From positions 45,006 to 109,005 of the forward strand of contig NZ_FNAI01000021.1 of NCBI RefSeq assembly GCF_900101875.1: 64,000 bases of DNA, in the 5' to 3' direction. Below are positions 14,865-24,368 of this stretch, piece by piece (position 1 is the first letter of the stretch; every line of letters starts with the position of its first letter). The position numbers and the translations under genes are program-made. The notes below the pieces were generated by a model that was given only the letters and a program-made list of their open reading frames with translations, did no database searches and had not been told where the DNA came from. The stretch is from Mucilaginibacter pineti (lineage in GTDB: Bacteria > Bacteroidota > Bacteroidia > Sphingobacteriales > Sphingobacteriaceae).

Positions 14865-17800
14865 ATGAACTACACTAAATTTAACAATATTTTTGGCTGG
14901 ATAGCCTTTATCCTGGCTACCCTCACCTACATTTTAACCCTCGAACCATCATCGAGCTTTTGGGATTGCGGCGAGTTTATTGCCTGTATTTACCGCCTGC
15001 AAGTGGCTCACCAACCGGGTGCACCTTTGTTCACCATGATAGGCAAGGCCTTTACTTTGTTATCCATGGGCGATACTACCAAGGTGGCTTACTGGGCCAA
15101 TATGGCATCGGCATTGGCCAGCGGGGCAACCATCATGTTTTTATTTTGGACGGTTACTGCCCTCGCAAAAAAAATACTTGTTAAAAAAGCGGAGGACCTT
15201 AATATCACCAACACTATTATTATAATAGGTTCGGGTTTGGTGGGCGCACTGGCCTACGCATGGTCAGATACTTTCTGGTTTTCGGCTGTTGAGTCTGAAG
15301 TTTATGCGCAATCGTCATTATGTACCGCTGTTGTATTTTGGGCCATACTAAAATGGGATGCCCACGCCGATGAACCCCATGCCGATAAATGGATAGTTTT
15401 TATTGCCTATGTAATGGGGCTTTCCATAGGTATCCACCTGTTAAACCTGCTGGTGATACCGGCAATTGCATTGGTAATTTATTTCCGCAGGGCTAAAAAC
15501 GCTACTACAAAAGGTACCCTGCTGGCATTTTTTGCCGGCGTTGTTGCTGTAGCATTTGTGCTATGGGGTGTTATACAGTACACCGTTAAAGGTGCAGCCT
15601 TTTCCGATCTGCTTTTTGTGAACACCCTGGGCATGGGCTTTGGCAGTGGCGCAGTTGTGTTTTTTGCACTGCTTATTATTACTATAGTTGCTGCATTGTA
15701 TTACACCATAAAGCCATCTAACCCGGTTATTATTGTTGCCTCGGTAAGCTTTTTATTAGTGCTGGGCATCAGCGCAGGTATAATTGGCATAGTTGCCGGC
15801 GTAGTTATTTTAGGCCTGCTGGAATATATTGTAAAAATACGCGAGAGACGTTTTGCCTTAAATACCTTCCTGGTTTGTTTACTGTTTATTTTGTTTGGAT
15901 ACAGCTCGTTTGTGATGATTGTGGTACGTGCCAAGGCCGATACCAACCTGAACAACAGCGACCCGGAAAACGCTTTCTCATTAAATAGCTACCTTAACCG
16001 CGATCAATACGGCGATACACCGCTGCTGTATGGTCAGTTCTTCGACTCTACCCCTACCGACCAAACCGAAGGTGCCAACATTTATCGCCGCGGCGAAACC
16101 AAATATGAGGTTGCCGGCAAAAAGCTAACTACCATTTACGACAGGAACACGATTTTCCCGCGCATGTTTAGCGAAAAAGCCGGCCATGCTCAGTTTTACC
16201 GCAGCTGGACTCACCTGGCCGAGGGCGAAAAACCTACGTTTGCAACCAATCTGGGCTTTTTTGCCACCTGGCAAATTAACCATATGTACACCCGTTACTT
16301 TTTATGGAACTTTGTTGGTCGTACCAATGACCTGGATCCTGCAAGTACCGGTTCTTCTATCGATGGCGACTGGATAAGCGGCTGGAATTTCAACAAACAG
16401 CTGCCAGCTTCCGTTACCGATAGTAAAAGCTATAACCGCCTGTTCTTTTTACCGCTTATTATTGGCTTATTTGGAATGTTCTTCCATTTTACCCGCGATC
16501 AAAAGAATGCCGGTGTTGTTGCCGTACTGTTTTTCTTTACCGGCCTGGCCATCGTGTTATATCTTAACCAGGACCCCAACCAGCCGCGCGAGCGTGATTA
16601 TGCCTACGCCGGCTCCTTTTATGCCTTCGCCGTTTGGATAGGCCTTGGCGTAGTAGCCATTGCCGATGTATTGAGCAAAAAAATAAACGGTAAGGTAAGC
16701 GGCATTATTGCAACCGTGGTATGCCTGCTGGCCGCCCCTATATTAATGGCCAGCCAGGAGTGGGATGATCATGACCGCTCAACCAAGCTTACCCCGCATG
16801 ATATGGCTTACAACTACCTCACTTCCTGCGCACCCAATGCCATTTTATTTACCTATGCCGATAATGATACCTACCCGCTTTGGTACATACAGGAGGTAGA
16901 GCATGTGCGCCCCGATGTACGTATCGTAAACTTAAGCCTGCTGGGTACCGATTGGTACATCCGCGGTATGAAAAACAAGATGAACGATTCGGAGCCTTTA
17001 CCTATCAGCATGCCGTATAAAAAGTTTGAACCTGGCGTGCGCGATGTAATTTACTTTAACGATCAAAAAATACCGGGTTATACTGAGTTGAAGGATGTTT
17101 TTGACTTTATCACATCTGATGATAAGCAAACCATGGTTGAGTACAACAATGGCGAATTTGGTAATTACCTGCCAACCAAAAACTTCAGGATGACCATTAA
17201 TGCCGATGAGGTTGTAAAAACCGGTTCGGTACCGGCTGCCCAAAAGGATAAAATTGCTCCCGAGATGGATTGGTCGTTCGAGGGAAAATATATTACCAAG
17301 GATAACTTGGCTATGATGGATATCGTGGCGCATAACAACTGGAAACGCCCTATTTACTTTGCCGTAACCGTGCCTAACGATAACATGATGGGCCTTGATA
17401 AGTATTTATATAACGAAGGTTTTGCCTACCGCCTGCTGCCGTTAAAGCCAGATACCAGCGTTGGCCCGGCTGATGCCGTTAATACAAGCCTCATGTACAA
17501 TAACATGATAAACAAGTTTAAATGGGGTAATATGAAAACCGCCCGTTACCTTGATCGTGAATCAATGACGATGTTTTATCCGCTGGTAACACGGCTTTAC
17601 TCCAGCCTGGCCGATAATCTGGAAAAAGAAGGTCATACTGCCGAGGCAAAGAACGTACTTAAAAAATACGACGAGGTGATGCCAAGCACTATAACATCAA
17701 TGGAGATAGCCGTACGTAAATACTGGCTATCTGAAAGCGCGTACCGTCTGGATGAAATCGCGATAGCAAACCGCCTTACCGAGCAAACCGACAACTATGT

Positions 17801-18002
17801 AGTTAGCCTGCTCAATTACAGCTATTCGCTTATGCAAGCCGGAGATTCGGGCGTGGATAACCGGGATGTACAGTATGCCATGTCTATGCTAAGCAGCATG
17901 GCAAATGCTACCAAAACCCACAAGCAAACCGCGCTTAACGCCAAATTAGAAGCACAACTTAAAGATTATTATAAAAAATTCGGCGTACCACCAACAAGGT
18001 AG
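14865..18002 (+). CDS. DUF2723 family membrane protein (glycosyltransferase-like)
   Basis: A 1045-residue integral membrane protein. Residues 1-360 contain about ten hydrophobic segments with the DUF2723 hallmark at the start: LEPSSSFWDCGEFIA (acidic residue in the first periplasmic loop) and QVAHQPGAPLF. More membrane segments lie at about 525-640 (ending NQPRERDYAYAG), followed by a large soluble C-terminal region. Acidic residues in the first loop recall GT-C type glycosyltransferases such as protein O-mannosyltransferases, and this Bacteroidota family is often suspected to act in protein or envelope glycosylation. That function is inferred. Monocistronic, followed by a repeat field with terminators. 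Confidence 0.85.
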   Translation: MNYTKFNNIFGWIAFILATLTYILTLEPSSSFWDCGEFIACIYRLQVAHQPGAPLFTMIGKAFTLLSMGDTTKVAYWANMASALASGATIMFLFWTVTALAKKILVKKAEDLNITNTIIIIGSGLVGALAYAWSDTFWFSAVESEVYAQSSLCTAVVFWAILKWDAHADEPHADKWIVFIAYVMGLSIGIHLLNLLVIPAIALVIYFRRAKNATTKGTLLAFFAGVVAVAFVLWGVIQYTVKGAAFSDLLFVNTLGMGFGSGAVVFFALLIITIVAALYYTIKPSNPVIIVASVSFLLVLGISAGIIGIVAGVVILGLLEYIVKIRERRFALNTFLVCLLFILFGYSSFVMIVVRAKADTNLNNSDPENAFSLNSYLNRDQYGDTPLLYGQFFDSTPTDQTEGANIYRRGETKYEVAGKKLTTIYDRNTIFPRMFSEKAGHAQFYRSWTHLAEGEKPTFATNLGFFATWQINHMYTRYFLWNFVGRTNDLDPASTGSSIDGDWISGWNFNKQLPASVTDSKSYNRLFFLPLIIGLFGMFFHFTRDQKNAGVVAVLFFFTGLAIVLYLNQDPNQPRERDYAYAGSFYAFAVWIGLGVVAIADVLSKKINGKVSGIIATVVCLLAAPILMASQEWDDHDRSTKLTPHDMAYNYLTSCAPNAILFTYADNDTYPLWYIQEVEHVRPDVRIVNLSLLGTDWYIRGMKNKMNDSEPLPISMPYKKFEPGVRDVIYFNDQKIPGYTELKDVFDFITSDDKQTMVEYNNGEFGNYLPTKNFRMTINADEVVKTGSVPAAQKDKIAPEMDWSFEGKYITKDNLAMMDIVAHNNWKRPIYFAVTVPNDNMMGLDKYLYNEGFAYRLLPLKPDTSVGPADAVNTSLMYNNMINKFKWGNMKTARYLDRESMTMFYPLVTRLYSSLADNLEKEGHTAEAKNVLKKYDEVMPSTITSMEIAVRKYWLSESAYRLDEIAIANRLTEQTDNYVVSLLNYSYSLMQAGDSGVDNRDVQYAMSMLSSMANATKTHKQTALNAKLEAQLKDYYKKFGVPPTR

Positions 18003-18011
18003 GCCGCCTAC

Positions 18012-18103
18012 TGTCATGCTGAGCGGAGTGAAGCATCTATTCGTCGACTTGTATTTTCGCTTTGCAAGTTTCAGAACAGATCCTTCGTGCCTCAGGATGA
18101 CAA
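18012..18103. repeat. Family C inverted repeat
   Basis: Begins TGTCATGCTGAGCGGAGTGAAG and ends GATCCTTCGTGCCTCAGGATGACA, the two edges forming an imperfect inverted repeat with a less conserved centre. It is the reference copy for the family C elements in this window. Confidence 0.85.
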
Positions 18104-18109
18104 CCTTAA

Positions 18110-18150
18110 TTAAACAGCAAAAGCGGCTTATGGCCGCTTTTGCTGTTTAA
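18110..18150. terminator. Terminator after the DUF2723 gene
   Basis: TTAAACAGCAAAAGCGGC pairs with GCCGCTTTTGCTGTTTAA around TTATG. The stem includes A/T tracts, so it can act in both directions. A very similar stem lies at 18556-18595. Confidence 0.85.
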
Positions 18151-18159
18151 TACGCATCT

Positions 18160-18265
18160 CTTGCGCTCGTTTGTAACGAGTGCTTAACCCGGTCACGCGA
18201 TTGCATCGCGAAGAAGCGTCGCAGACGCAAGAACATTTTAAGCACTCGTTACAAACGAGCGCAAG
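18160..18265. repeat. Complete cruciform repeat, family A
   Basis: A 106-bp element with perfect 27-bp terminal inverted repeats (18160-18186 and 18239-18265; the left arm starts CTTGCGCTCGTTTGTAACG). Each arm is itself palindromic (CTCGTT-TGT-AACGAG). Between the arms lie two further perfect hairpins: CGCGAT-TGC-ATCGCG (18196-18210) and GCGTC-GCA-GACGC (18216-18228). The design resembles a REP/MITE-type element. It has a shorter relative at 141-227 and fragments near 18427-18443 and 30947-30953. No coding capacity. Confidence 0.85.
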
Positions 18266-18278
18266 GGGCTAAATAGTT

Positions 18279-18400
18279 TGTCATTTCGAACGAGGAACGA
18301 GGAGAAATCTTATACGATATGCATTGAAGCTCTATATTCTGCAGAAGATTTCTCTTTCACACCGCGCTTTTTCCCCACCCCGGCTCTATCGAAATGACAA
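18279..18400. repeat. Family B inverted repeat, copy 2
   Basis: Starts TTGTCATTTCGAACGAGG and ends ATCGAAATGACAA; the middle holds GAGAAATCTT and AAGATTTCTC in opposite orientation. It sits between the complete family A element and a family A fragment (18427-18443), linked by CTTCCCAACACCTGT, the same linker seen near 30960 and 31121. Confidence 0.8.
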
Positions 18401-18456
18401 ACTTTTTAGTCTTCCCAACACCTGTCGCTACAAACGAGCGCAAGGATAGGTTACAC

Positions 18457-18547
18457 TGTCATGCTGAACATAGTGAAGCATCTACTCACCGACTTGTATT
18501 TTCACCTTGCAAGTATCAGAACAGATCCTTCGTTCCTCAGGATGACA
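18457..18547. repeat. Family C inverted repeat, third copy
   Basis: Begins TGTCATGCTGAACATAGTGAAG and ends TCAGGATGACA; near-identical in layout to 18012-18103, including GACTTGTATTTTC and TTGCAAGT in the centre. Confidence 0.85.
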
Positions 18548-18555
18548 ACCTTAAT

Positions 18556-18595
18556 TTAACAGAAAAAGCGGCCATAAGCCGCTTTTTCTGTTAAA
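18556..18595. terminator. Terminator facing accA
   Basis: TTAACAGAAAAAGCGGC pairs with GCCGCTTTTTCTGTTAA around CATAA. It is downstream of the accA stop on the minus strand and can also stop plus-strand reads. Close similarity to the stem at 18110-18150 suggests duplication of the whole repeat-terminator block. Confidence 0.85.
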
Positions 18596-18652
18596 TTAAT
18601 CTTTGATCCTTGGTCTAAAAATCCTTATTCCAAAAATCCTTACACCCAGAGA

Positions 18653-19609
18653 TTATCCTTCGTTAACCACACCCATCGAACAGAATTTATCTATACGTTC
18701 GGTAACCAGTTGGTCGATGTTTTTCTCGCTGAGGGTTTTGATATCTTTTAGTAATTGTTTTTTAAGGATGGCAGCCATAGCTACGGGATCCTGGTGGGCA
18801 CCGCCAAGGGGTTCTTTTATAACACCGTCGATCAGTTTATTCTTCAGCATTTCTGTCGAGGTAAGTTTTAGCACTTCGGCAGCGCGTTCTTTATTTTCCC
18901 ATGTTTTCCAAAGGATGGTTGAGCAGTTTTCTGGTGATATAACAGAGTACCATGAGTTATCCAGCATCAATACCCTATCGCCTATACCAATACCCAATGC
19001 ACCACCAGATGCACCTTCGCCAATAATAACGCAGATAACGGGCACTTTAAGCACCGACATTTCCAGCAGGTTGCGGGCAATGGCTTCGCCCTGTCCGCGT
19101 TCTTCGGCTTCAAGACCTGGGAATGCGCCGGGGGTGTCAATTAAAGTAACTACGGGCTTGTTGAATTTTTCGGCCATTTTCATGAGCCTTAATGCTTTGC
19201 GGTAACCTTCGGGATTGGCCATGCCAAAGTTGCGGTACTGGCGCTCCTTAGTGTTCCGCCCTTTCTGATGACCGATGAACATAACGGTTTGGCCATTAAG
19301 TGTTCCAAAACCGCCTATGATGGCTTTATCATCACCAACAGTACGGTCGCCGTGCAATTCAATAAAATCATCGCACATCAGTTCAATATATTGCAGGGTA
19401 TACGGTCTTTCGGGGTGGCGCGAGATCTGCACCTTTTGCCAGCCGGTAAGATTGGCATATATATCCTTTTTGGCGGCTTCCAGCTTTGCTTCCAGTTCGG
19501 CAACTGTTGCAGACATGTCCAGCTTGTTTTTGTCCTCAACCTGCTTCACCTTTTCAATCTGCTGTATCAGCTCGGCCAACGGCTTTTCAAAATCAAAAGT
19601 TATCTTCAT
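18653..19609 (-). CDS. accA: Acetyl-CoA carboxylase carboxyltransferase subunit alpha
   Basis: A 318-residue subunit (E. coli AccA has 319) of the enzyme that makes malonyl-CoA for fatty acid synthesis; it pairs with AccD, which is not in this window. An N-terminal helical segment (FEKPLAELIQQIEKVK) is followed by WQKVQISRHPERPYTLQYI and the crotonase-fold core with GRNTKERQYRNFGMANPEGYRK, LIDTPGAFPGLEAEERGQ and GEGASGGALGIGIGD. It is followed by a terminator and lies 48 bases downstream of a secreted-protein gene on the same strand. Confidence 0.97.
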   Translation of the reverse strand: MKITFDFEKPLAELIQQIEKVKQVEDKNKLDMSATVAELEAKLEAAKKDIYANLTGWQKVQISRHPERPYTLQYIELMCDDFIELHGDRTVGDDKAIIGGFGTLNGQTVMFIGHQKGRNTKERQYRNFGMANPEGYRKALRLMKMAEKFNKPVVTLIDTPGAFPGLEAEERGQGEAIARNLLEMSVLKVPVICVIIGEGASGGALGIGIGDRVLMLDNSWYSVISPENCSTILWKTWENKERAAEVLKLTSTEMLKNKLIDGVIKEPLGGAHQDPVAMAAILKKQLLKDIKTLSEKNIDQLVTERIDKFCSMGVVNEG

Positions 19610-19657
19610 ACACTTTATTTGGGGCTGCTAAATTAAACAAATCAAACGGCAAATTTA

Positions 19658-20161
19658 TCAATTATGATTTTGCAATGTTTCCAGCTTTTTTATTTGCCCC
19701 GGCGACATCAGGTTACCCGTGCGGAAACAAGCCTGTAAAATTGCGTTTCTGAGCTCGCCATAGTACAATCCCGACCGGTTTGCATAAAAAACAATGGTGC
19801 CATCATCCAGCCTCGACCTGCGAAAAAGGCTATCCAAAGCCCGCTCATTACGCACAATAAACACGCCCATCTCCAGCTTTTTGCGTTTTAATTCCTTGGC
19901 TATAGCAGCAATTTTTGTTACCTGTACCGGACTAAGGTCAATTTCGGCCTTGAATTTTATTGCCCTTTCGGGCGTGGGGTAATGGTTAATGGGGGCTACC
20001 GGGGGCATGCTGTATATATCCTCGCCTTTGAGCAAGGCATCATACTGGCTATCGCTCAAGCTTTTAACCGGCGATTTTTTCAAAGTACTATCAGCAGCCT
20101 GCGCCTTCACATGGCCGTAAAAAAATAACATCAATACAAAAATGGGGATAGTTTTTATCAT
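19658..20161 (-). CDS. Secreted Spy/CpxP-like helical protein
   Basis: A 167-residue exported protein with a signal peptide (MIKTIPIFVLMLFFYGHVKA). The middle part, INHYPTPERAIKFKAEIDLSPVQVTKIAAIAKELK, has the LSPxQ-type start of a long basic helix seen in Spy/CpxP-like periplasmic chaperone-type proteins, and a second LMSPGQIKKLE element closes the protein. That relationship is inferred from pattern only. It precedes accA on the same strand, but a functional link is doubtful. Confidence 0.6.
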   Translation of the reverse strand: MIKTIPIFVLMLFFYGHVKAQAADSTLKKSPVKSLSDSQYDALLKGEDIYSMPPVAPINHYPTPERAIKFKAEIDLSPVQVTKIAAIAKELKRKKLEMGVFIVRNERALDSLFRRSRLDDGTIVFYANRSGLYYGELRNAILQACFRTGNLMSPGQIKKLETLQNHN

Positions 20162-20227
20162 AGGTTACGTTTTTAGGAAAACCCACAACTATCAGGCCAT
20201 TGAAGGGCGATAAGATGAAAACAATCA

Positions 20228-21985
20228 TTACTCCACCTTTACCACCCTTGTGCGCTGCGAAATTCCGTTTTCGTTAAATGCTTCTATCTGAAAATAATAG
20301 GGCAATTCCTTATCCATACCGCTAAAATAGAACTCGTTTTTACCGTAAACCATTATGTTATTGTACAGCTTATTGGGCGCTATTCCCATGTAAATGGTGT
20401 AACCGGTGGCGTTATCAACCGGTTTCCATTTAAGCCAGGAGTTGCGGCGCTCGCTGTCGCCACGTAAAACGATCAGGTTTTGAACAGTATCGGGCCTTGC
20501 ACCTGCACCTTTGCCAAACACCCGGAAACCCGACAGTGCAAATTTACCTGTGGGCATATGTAGGTTTACCATTTTAAGGTAGCGGGCTTTGGCGGGAGTT
20601 TTTAGTTCCACATAATCATGCGGTACATCTGTTTTGTTTTTGCTTTTGTCGATAACGGGCTTCCACACCCTACCATCCAGCGAGGCATAAACTATATACT
20701 GATGAAAAACACCCAATGATTTACCCAGGAAGGTAGCATCCTGATCGGCATAGTTTATTTGCACAGCGTTTATAGTACTTACGGCGCCGAGATCAGTTTT
20801 AAACCATTCACCTTTATTGGCAGTTTTGGCGCTCCAATAGGTTTTGATATCCTCATCTACCGCGTTATTGGCGGTGTAAGCGCCCAGGGTTGATGATACA
20901 TCTACCGGTTTATTGTAGTTCAGCATCATCCAGCCGGTAAAATTACTTTTCAGATGATCTTCGGCACCGGTGGCTAAGTACTGCGGATAATCGCCGTAAG
21001 CAGTGTTGGTGTACAGCACGCCATCGTTATCAAACCCAGCCGGCCAGAAACCTATGCGCCGCTCAAAGTTATTTTTTACCGAGATCCCCATCGTGGAGAT
21101 GTGCCAGTAATTGCCAAACTTATCCTGCCAGGTTGCGCCATGCCCTGCCCCTTTGGCAAAGCCGCCCAACTTGTACGAAAACGGGTTATGCTTTTGATAA
21201 GTGAACGGACCAAGCGGTTTATCGCCAATAAAAACGCCATCGCCGTAGCCACTTTGCTCGGTACCGGGCGCGCCGAATTGCAGGTAATATTTACCGTTGT
21301 GCTTATTCATCCAGCCACCTTCCATAAAGGGCAGCAGGAAAACGTTATCGTTATGTTCGCCGAAGCGCTCCCAGCCATATTGTTCGGGATTTAGTTTGAT
21401 GAGCTCCTTTTTGGGGCCAATCGGGTCGAAGGTTTTACGGTCGATCTCCTGGCCGTACATGGGCAGCGTATTGCTTGATCCGTGGTAGATGTACACCCGG
21501 CCATCATCATCGGCAAACATACCGGGGTCCCACGCGCCTACTTTAAAGTAATCTTTGGCTGCTTTCCAATCGTCTTTGGTGGGGTTGGTGCTCATCCAAA
21601 GGGTAAAATCTTTATTATAGGTAGATCCTATCACCAACAATGTATCGCCTAAAACCAAGGTGGCGGGGGCGCAGAGCTCATCGCCTTTTACCTGGTTATA
21701 GGGGCGCACAAATTTGCGGTAAATAAAGTTCCAGTTAAGCATATCATTGCTCCACCAGTAGCCAAACTGATTAGTGGAGAACAGGTAGTATTTACCTTTG
21801 AACAGGGTAATAGTTGGGTCGGCCGTTGCGCGGTGCTTACCCCAGCTTGCAAAGGTTTCAAATGGGGTATAACCATAATCGAGATTGAGCGGGTTACAAT
21901 AGGTAAGTTTTTTGGATTGTGCGTTTGCATAATGCACATCCATACAGCACAACAAGAGCAATAAAATACGGGCGACTGTTTTCAT
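20228..21985 (-). CDS. Glycoside hydrolase family 43-type enzyme with discoidin-like domain
   Basis: A 585-residue secreted enzyme. The signal peptide (ending YANAQ) is followed by a five-bladed propeller GH43-like domain (about 28-335) with the expected acids: ADPTITLFKGKYYLF (base), GAWDPGMFADDDGR (pKa modulator) and MEGGWMNKHNGKYYL (general acid). Residues about 345-490 resemble an F5/8 type C (discoidin) carbohydrate-binding domain (NKGEWFKTDLGAVSTINAVQ), and the last 90 resemble fibronectin type III. GH43 members act on arabinose- or xylose-containing glycans or galactans; the exact substrate is not visible. Divergent from the GH42 gene across 212 bases, suggesting a shared plant-polysaccharide role. 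Confidence 0.85.
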   Translation of the reverse strand: MKTVARILLLLLCCMDVHYANAQSKKLTYCNPLNLDYGYTPFETFASWGKHRATADPTITLFKGKYYLFSTNQFGYWWSNDMLNWNFIYRKFVRPYNQVKGDELCAPATLVLGDTLLVIGSTYNKDFTLWMSTNPTKDDWKAAKDYFKVGAWDPGMFADDDGRVYIYHGSSNTLPMYGQEIDRKTFDPIGPKKELIKLNPEQYGWERFGEHNDNVFLLPFMEGGWMNKHNGKYYLQFGAPGTEQSGYGDGVFIGDKPLGPFTYQKHNPFSYKLGGFAKGAGHGATWQDKFGNYWHISTMGISVKNNFERRIGFWPAGFDNDGVLYTNTAYGDYPQYLATGAEDHLKSNFTGWMMLNYNKPVDVSSTLGAYTANNAVDEDIKTYWSAKTANKGEWFKTDLGAVSTINAVQINYADQDATFLGKSLGVFHQYIVYASLDGRVWKPVIDKSKNKTDVPHDYVELKTPAKARYLKMVNLHMPTGKFALSGFRVFGKGAGARPDTVQNLIVLRGDSERRNSWLKWKPVDNATGYTIYMGIAPNKLYNNIMVYGKNEFYFSGMDKELPYYFQIEAFNENGISQRTRVVKVE

Positions 21986-22197
21986 AGGCTATAAACAGGT
22001 TACATTGGTAATAAGGCAAATATCTGTTTTTATAGCTACCCCGCACTACTACATCTGTTTCACAAAACATTCTTTTCGCCGCAGATCAAATAAAACCCAG
22101 TTGACCCTAACCTTTCATCAACCTGAAACATTTTATTATTATGTGTTAATAACACAATTAATTTGTACTTTCATTTTTCGTAACCAATTACCGTTTT

Positions 22198-24282
22198 ATG
22201 AATAAGAAATACCTGCTGTTTTTCATAGCGCAATTATTTTTTGGCGGCACTCTATTTGCCCAATATCCTAAAATGGATAAGCTATTATACGGGGTGGCTT
22301 ACTATGATGAGTATATGCCGTACGAAAGGCTGGACAAAGATGTACAGATGATGAAGGATTGCGGCATAAATGTAGTGCGCATTGCAGAATCTACCTGGGG
22401 CACGGTTGAACCACAGGACGGTGTTTTTGATTTTACGCATATTGACAGGGTTCTGGCAGCCATGCAAAAAGGCGGTATAAAAGTAATTATTGGTACGCCA
22501 ACCTATGCCATACCTACCTGGATGGCCCGTAAACATCCCGAAATTTTGGCCATTACACGCTGGGGTCAAAACCAATATGGCCCCAGGCAGAACATGGATA
22601 TCACCAATACCGATTTTAGGATTTATGCCGAGCGCGTGATCCGTAAAATAATGGAGCATGTGAAAGATAATCCCACAGTTATTGGTTACCAGGTAGATAA
22701 TGAAACCAAAACGTACGGTACATCTGGCCCCAACGTGCAGGCCTTATTTGTGAAATACATGCAGGCCAAATATAAAACGCTGGATAATATTAACAACATA
22801 TTCGGTTTAAACTATTGGAGCAACCGCATCAATACCTGGGAAGATTTCCCCTCAATGAACAATACAATCAACGCAAGCCTTTCCTCAGAATTTGCTAAAT
22901 TTCAACGACAACTGGTTACGCAGTATTTAGCCTGGCAGGCGGCTATTGTGCGCGAATACAAACGGCCAAACCAGTTTATCACCCAAAATTTCGACCTTGA
23001 TTGGCGTGGCTACTCTTTCGGTATTCAATCTGAGGTTGATCTTTTTGCAGCGTCAAAAGCAATGGATATTGCCGGAATAGATATTTATCACCCCAGCCAG
23101 GATAAATTAACCGGGGTAGAGATCTCCTTTGGCGGCGATGTTACCCGCTCAATGAAAGGCGGTAAAAACTATCTTGTTTCAGAAACAGAAGCGCAGGGCT
23201 TTCCGGAATGGGTGCCTTATCCGGGGCAGTTGAGGTTACAGGCTTTTAGTCACCTGGCATCTGGTGCCAATATGGTGAGTTACTGGCCCTGGCACTCCAT
23301 CCATAACTCGGCCGAAACTTATTGGAAAGGTTTGCTTAGTCATGATTTTGAGCCCAACCCTGTTTATAACGAGGCAAAAACCATAGGCAAGGATTTTGAC
23401 AGGTTGGGCCCGAAGCTTATCAACCTGAAAAAGAAGAACGATGTTGCTATACTATTCAGCAACGAGGCCCTCACCGGGTTTAAAGCATTTGGTTTTGGCG
23501 GCGGCTCACAAACCGCCTACAACGATGTACTTCGCCAGCTTTACGATGGCCTTTACCACATGAACGTTAGCTGCGATTTTGTTGACCCAACCAGCCAGAA
23601 TATCGAAAACTATAAACTACTGATAGTACCACTTTTATACGCAGCCCCGGATAGTTTGCTGCAACGATTAAACCGTTATGTAAAAAATGGCGGCCACATC
23701 ATCTATACGTTAAAAAGCGGTTTTAGTGACGAGAACGTAAAAGTGCGCAGCACCCACCAACCCGGTATAATTGATGATGCTTGCGGTATTTACTACAGCC
23801 AGTTTACCATACCCGAAAACGTGGGCCTTAAAGGCGATGATTTTAACCTAAAACCCGAAGACAAAAAAGCCAATACCTGGATGGAGCTCATTACCCCAAC
23901 AACAGCCAAAGTGCTGGCTTACTACGATCACCCGGTTTGGGGTAAATATGCAGCCATTACCGAAAATACTTATGGAAAAGGACTGGCAACTTATATAGGC
24001 TGCCTTACAGGCAATGCCGTTACCGATAAAATATTGGCAAACGCGGTTAAAAAAGCCGGTCTTTGGGGTGCCGATCAACAATTAACCTTTCCTGTAATTA
24101 CCAAGTTTGGTGTAAATGCGGCCGGTAAAACGGTGCATTATTATTTCAATTACTCTAATAAGGAAGCCAGCTTTACTTATCCTTACGGTAACGGCAAAGA
24201 GCTGTTATCCGGCACAAGCGTAAACAGTAATTCTAATATGTTATTAGAACCCTGGGGCATGAAGATTGTAGAGGTGAATTAA
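22198..24282 (+). CDS. Secreted GH42-type beta-galactosidase
   Basis: A 694-residue enzyme with a signal peptide (MNKKYLLFFIAQLFFGGTLFA). The TIM-barrel GH42 domain starts LLYGVAYYDEYMPYERLDKD and carries VVRIAESTWGTVEPQDG. The predicted acid/base Glu lies in GYQVDNETKTYG and the nucleophile Glu in YLVSETEAQGFPEW. A trimerisation-like beta-galactosidase domain (about 400-600) and a C-terminal beta domain follow. Signal peptides are uncommon in GH42 but fit a periplasmic role in degrading galactosides. Likely functions with the divergent GH43 gene. A 212-base region between the two holds both promoters. Confidence 0.9.
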   Translation: MNKKYLLFFIAQLFFGGTLFAQYPKMDKLLYGVAYYDEYMPYERLDKDVQMMKDCGINVVRIAESTWGTVEPQDGVFDFTHIDRVLAAMQKGGIKVIIGTPTYAIPTWMARKHPEILAITRWGQNQYGPRQNMDITNTDFRIYAERVIRKIMEHVKDNPTVIGYQVDNETKTYGTSGPNVQALFVKYMQAKYKTLDNINNIFGLNYWSNRINTWEDFPSMNNTINASLSSEFAKFQRQLVTQYLAWQAAIVREYKRPNQFITQNFDLDWRGYSFGIQSEVDLFAASKAMDIAGIDIYHPSQDKLTGVEISFGGDVTRSMKGGKNYLVSETEAQGFPEWVPYPGQLRLQAFSHLASGANMVSYWPWHSIHNSAETYWKGLLSHDFEPNPVYNEAKTIGKDFDRLGPKLINLKKKNDVAILFSNEALTGFKAFGFGGGSQTAYNDVLRQLYDGLYHMNVSCDFVDPTSQNIENYKLLIVPLLYAAPDSLLQRLNRYVKNGGHIIYTLKSGFSDENVKVRSTHQPGIIDDACGIYYSQFTIPENVGLKGDDFNLKPEDKKANTWMELITPTTAKVLAYYDHPVWGKYAAITENTYGKGLATYIGCLTGNAVTDKILANAVKKAGLWGADQQLTFPVITKFGVNAAGKTVHYYFNYSNKEASFTYPYGNGKELLSGTSVNSNSNMLLEPWGMKIVEVN

Positions 24283-24368
24283 GTTTGCGGAGAAAATAAT
24301 GGTTATGCTGAGTAGTAAAAATCAGTATATATTGAAGGAGAAATGATAATCGTGTTCCATTAAATCTG

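Noticed and set aside
18603..19205. 200-codon frame opposite accA
   Set aside because: Shadow of the accA coding strand with no recognisable motif; accA is certain.
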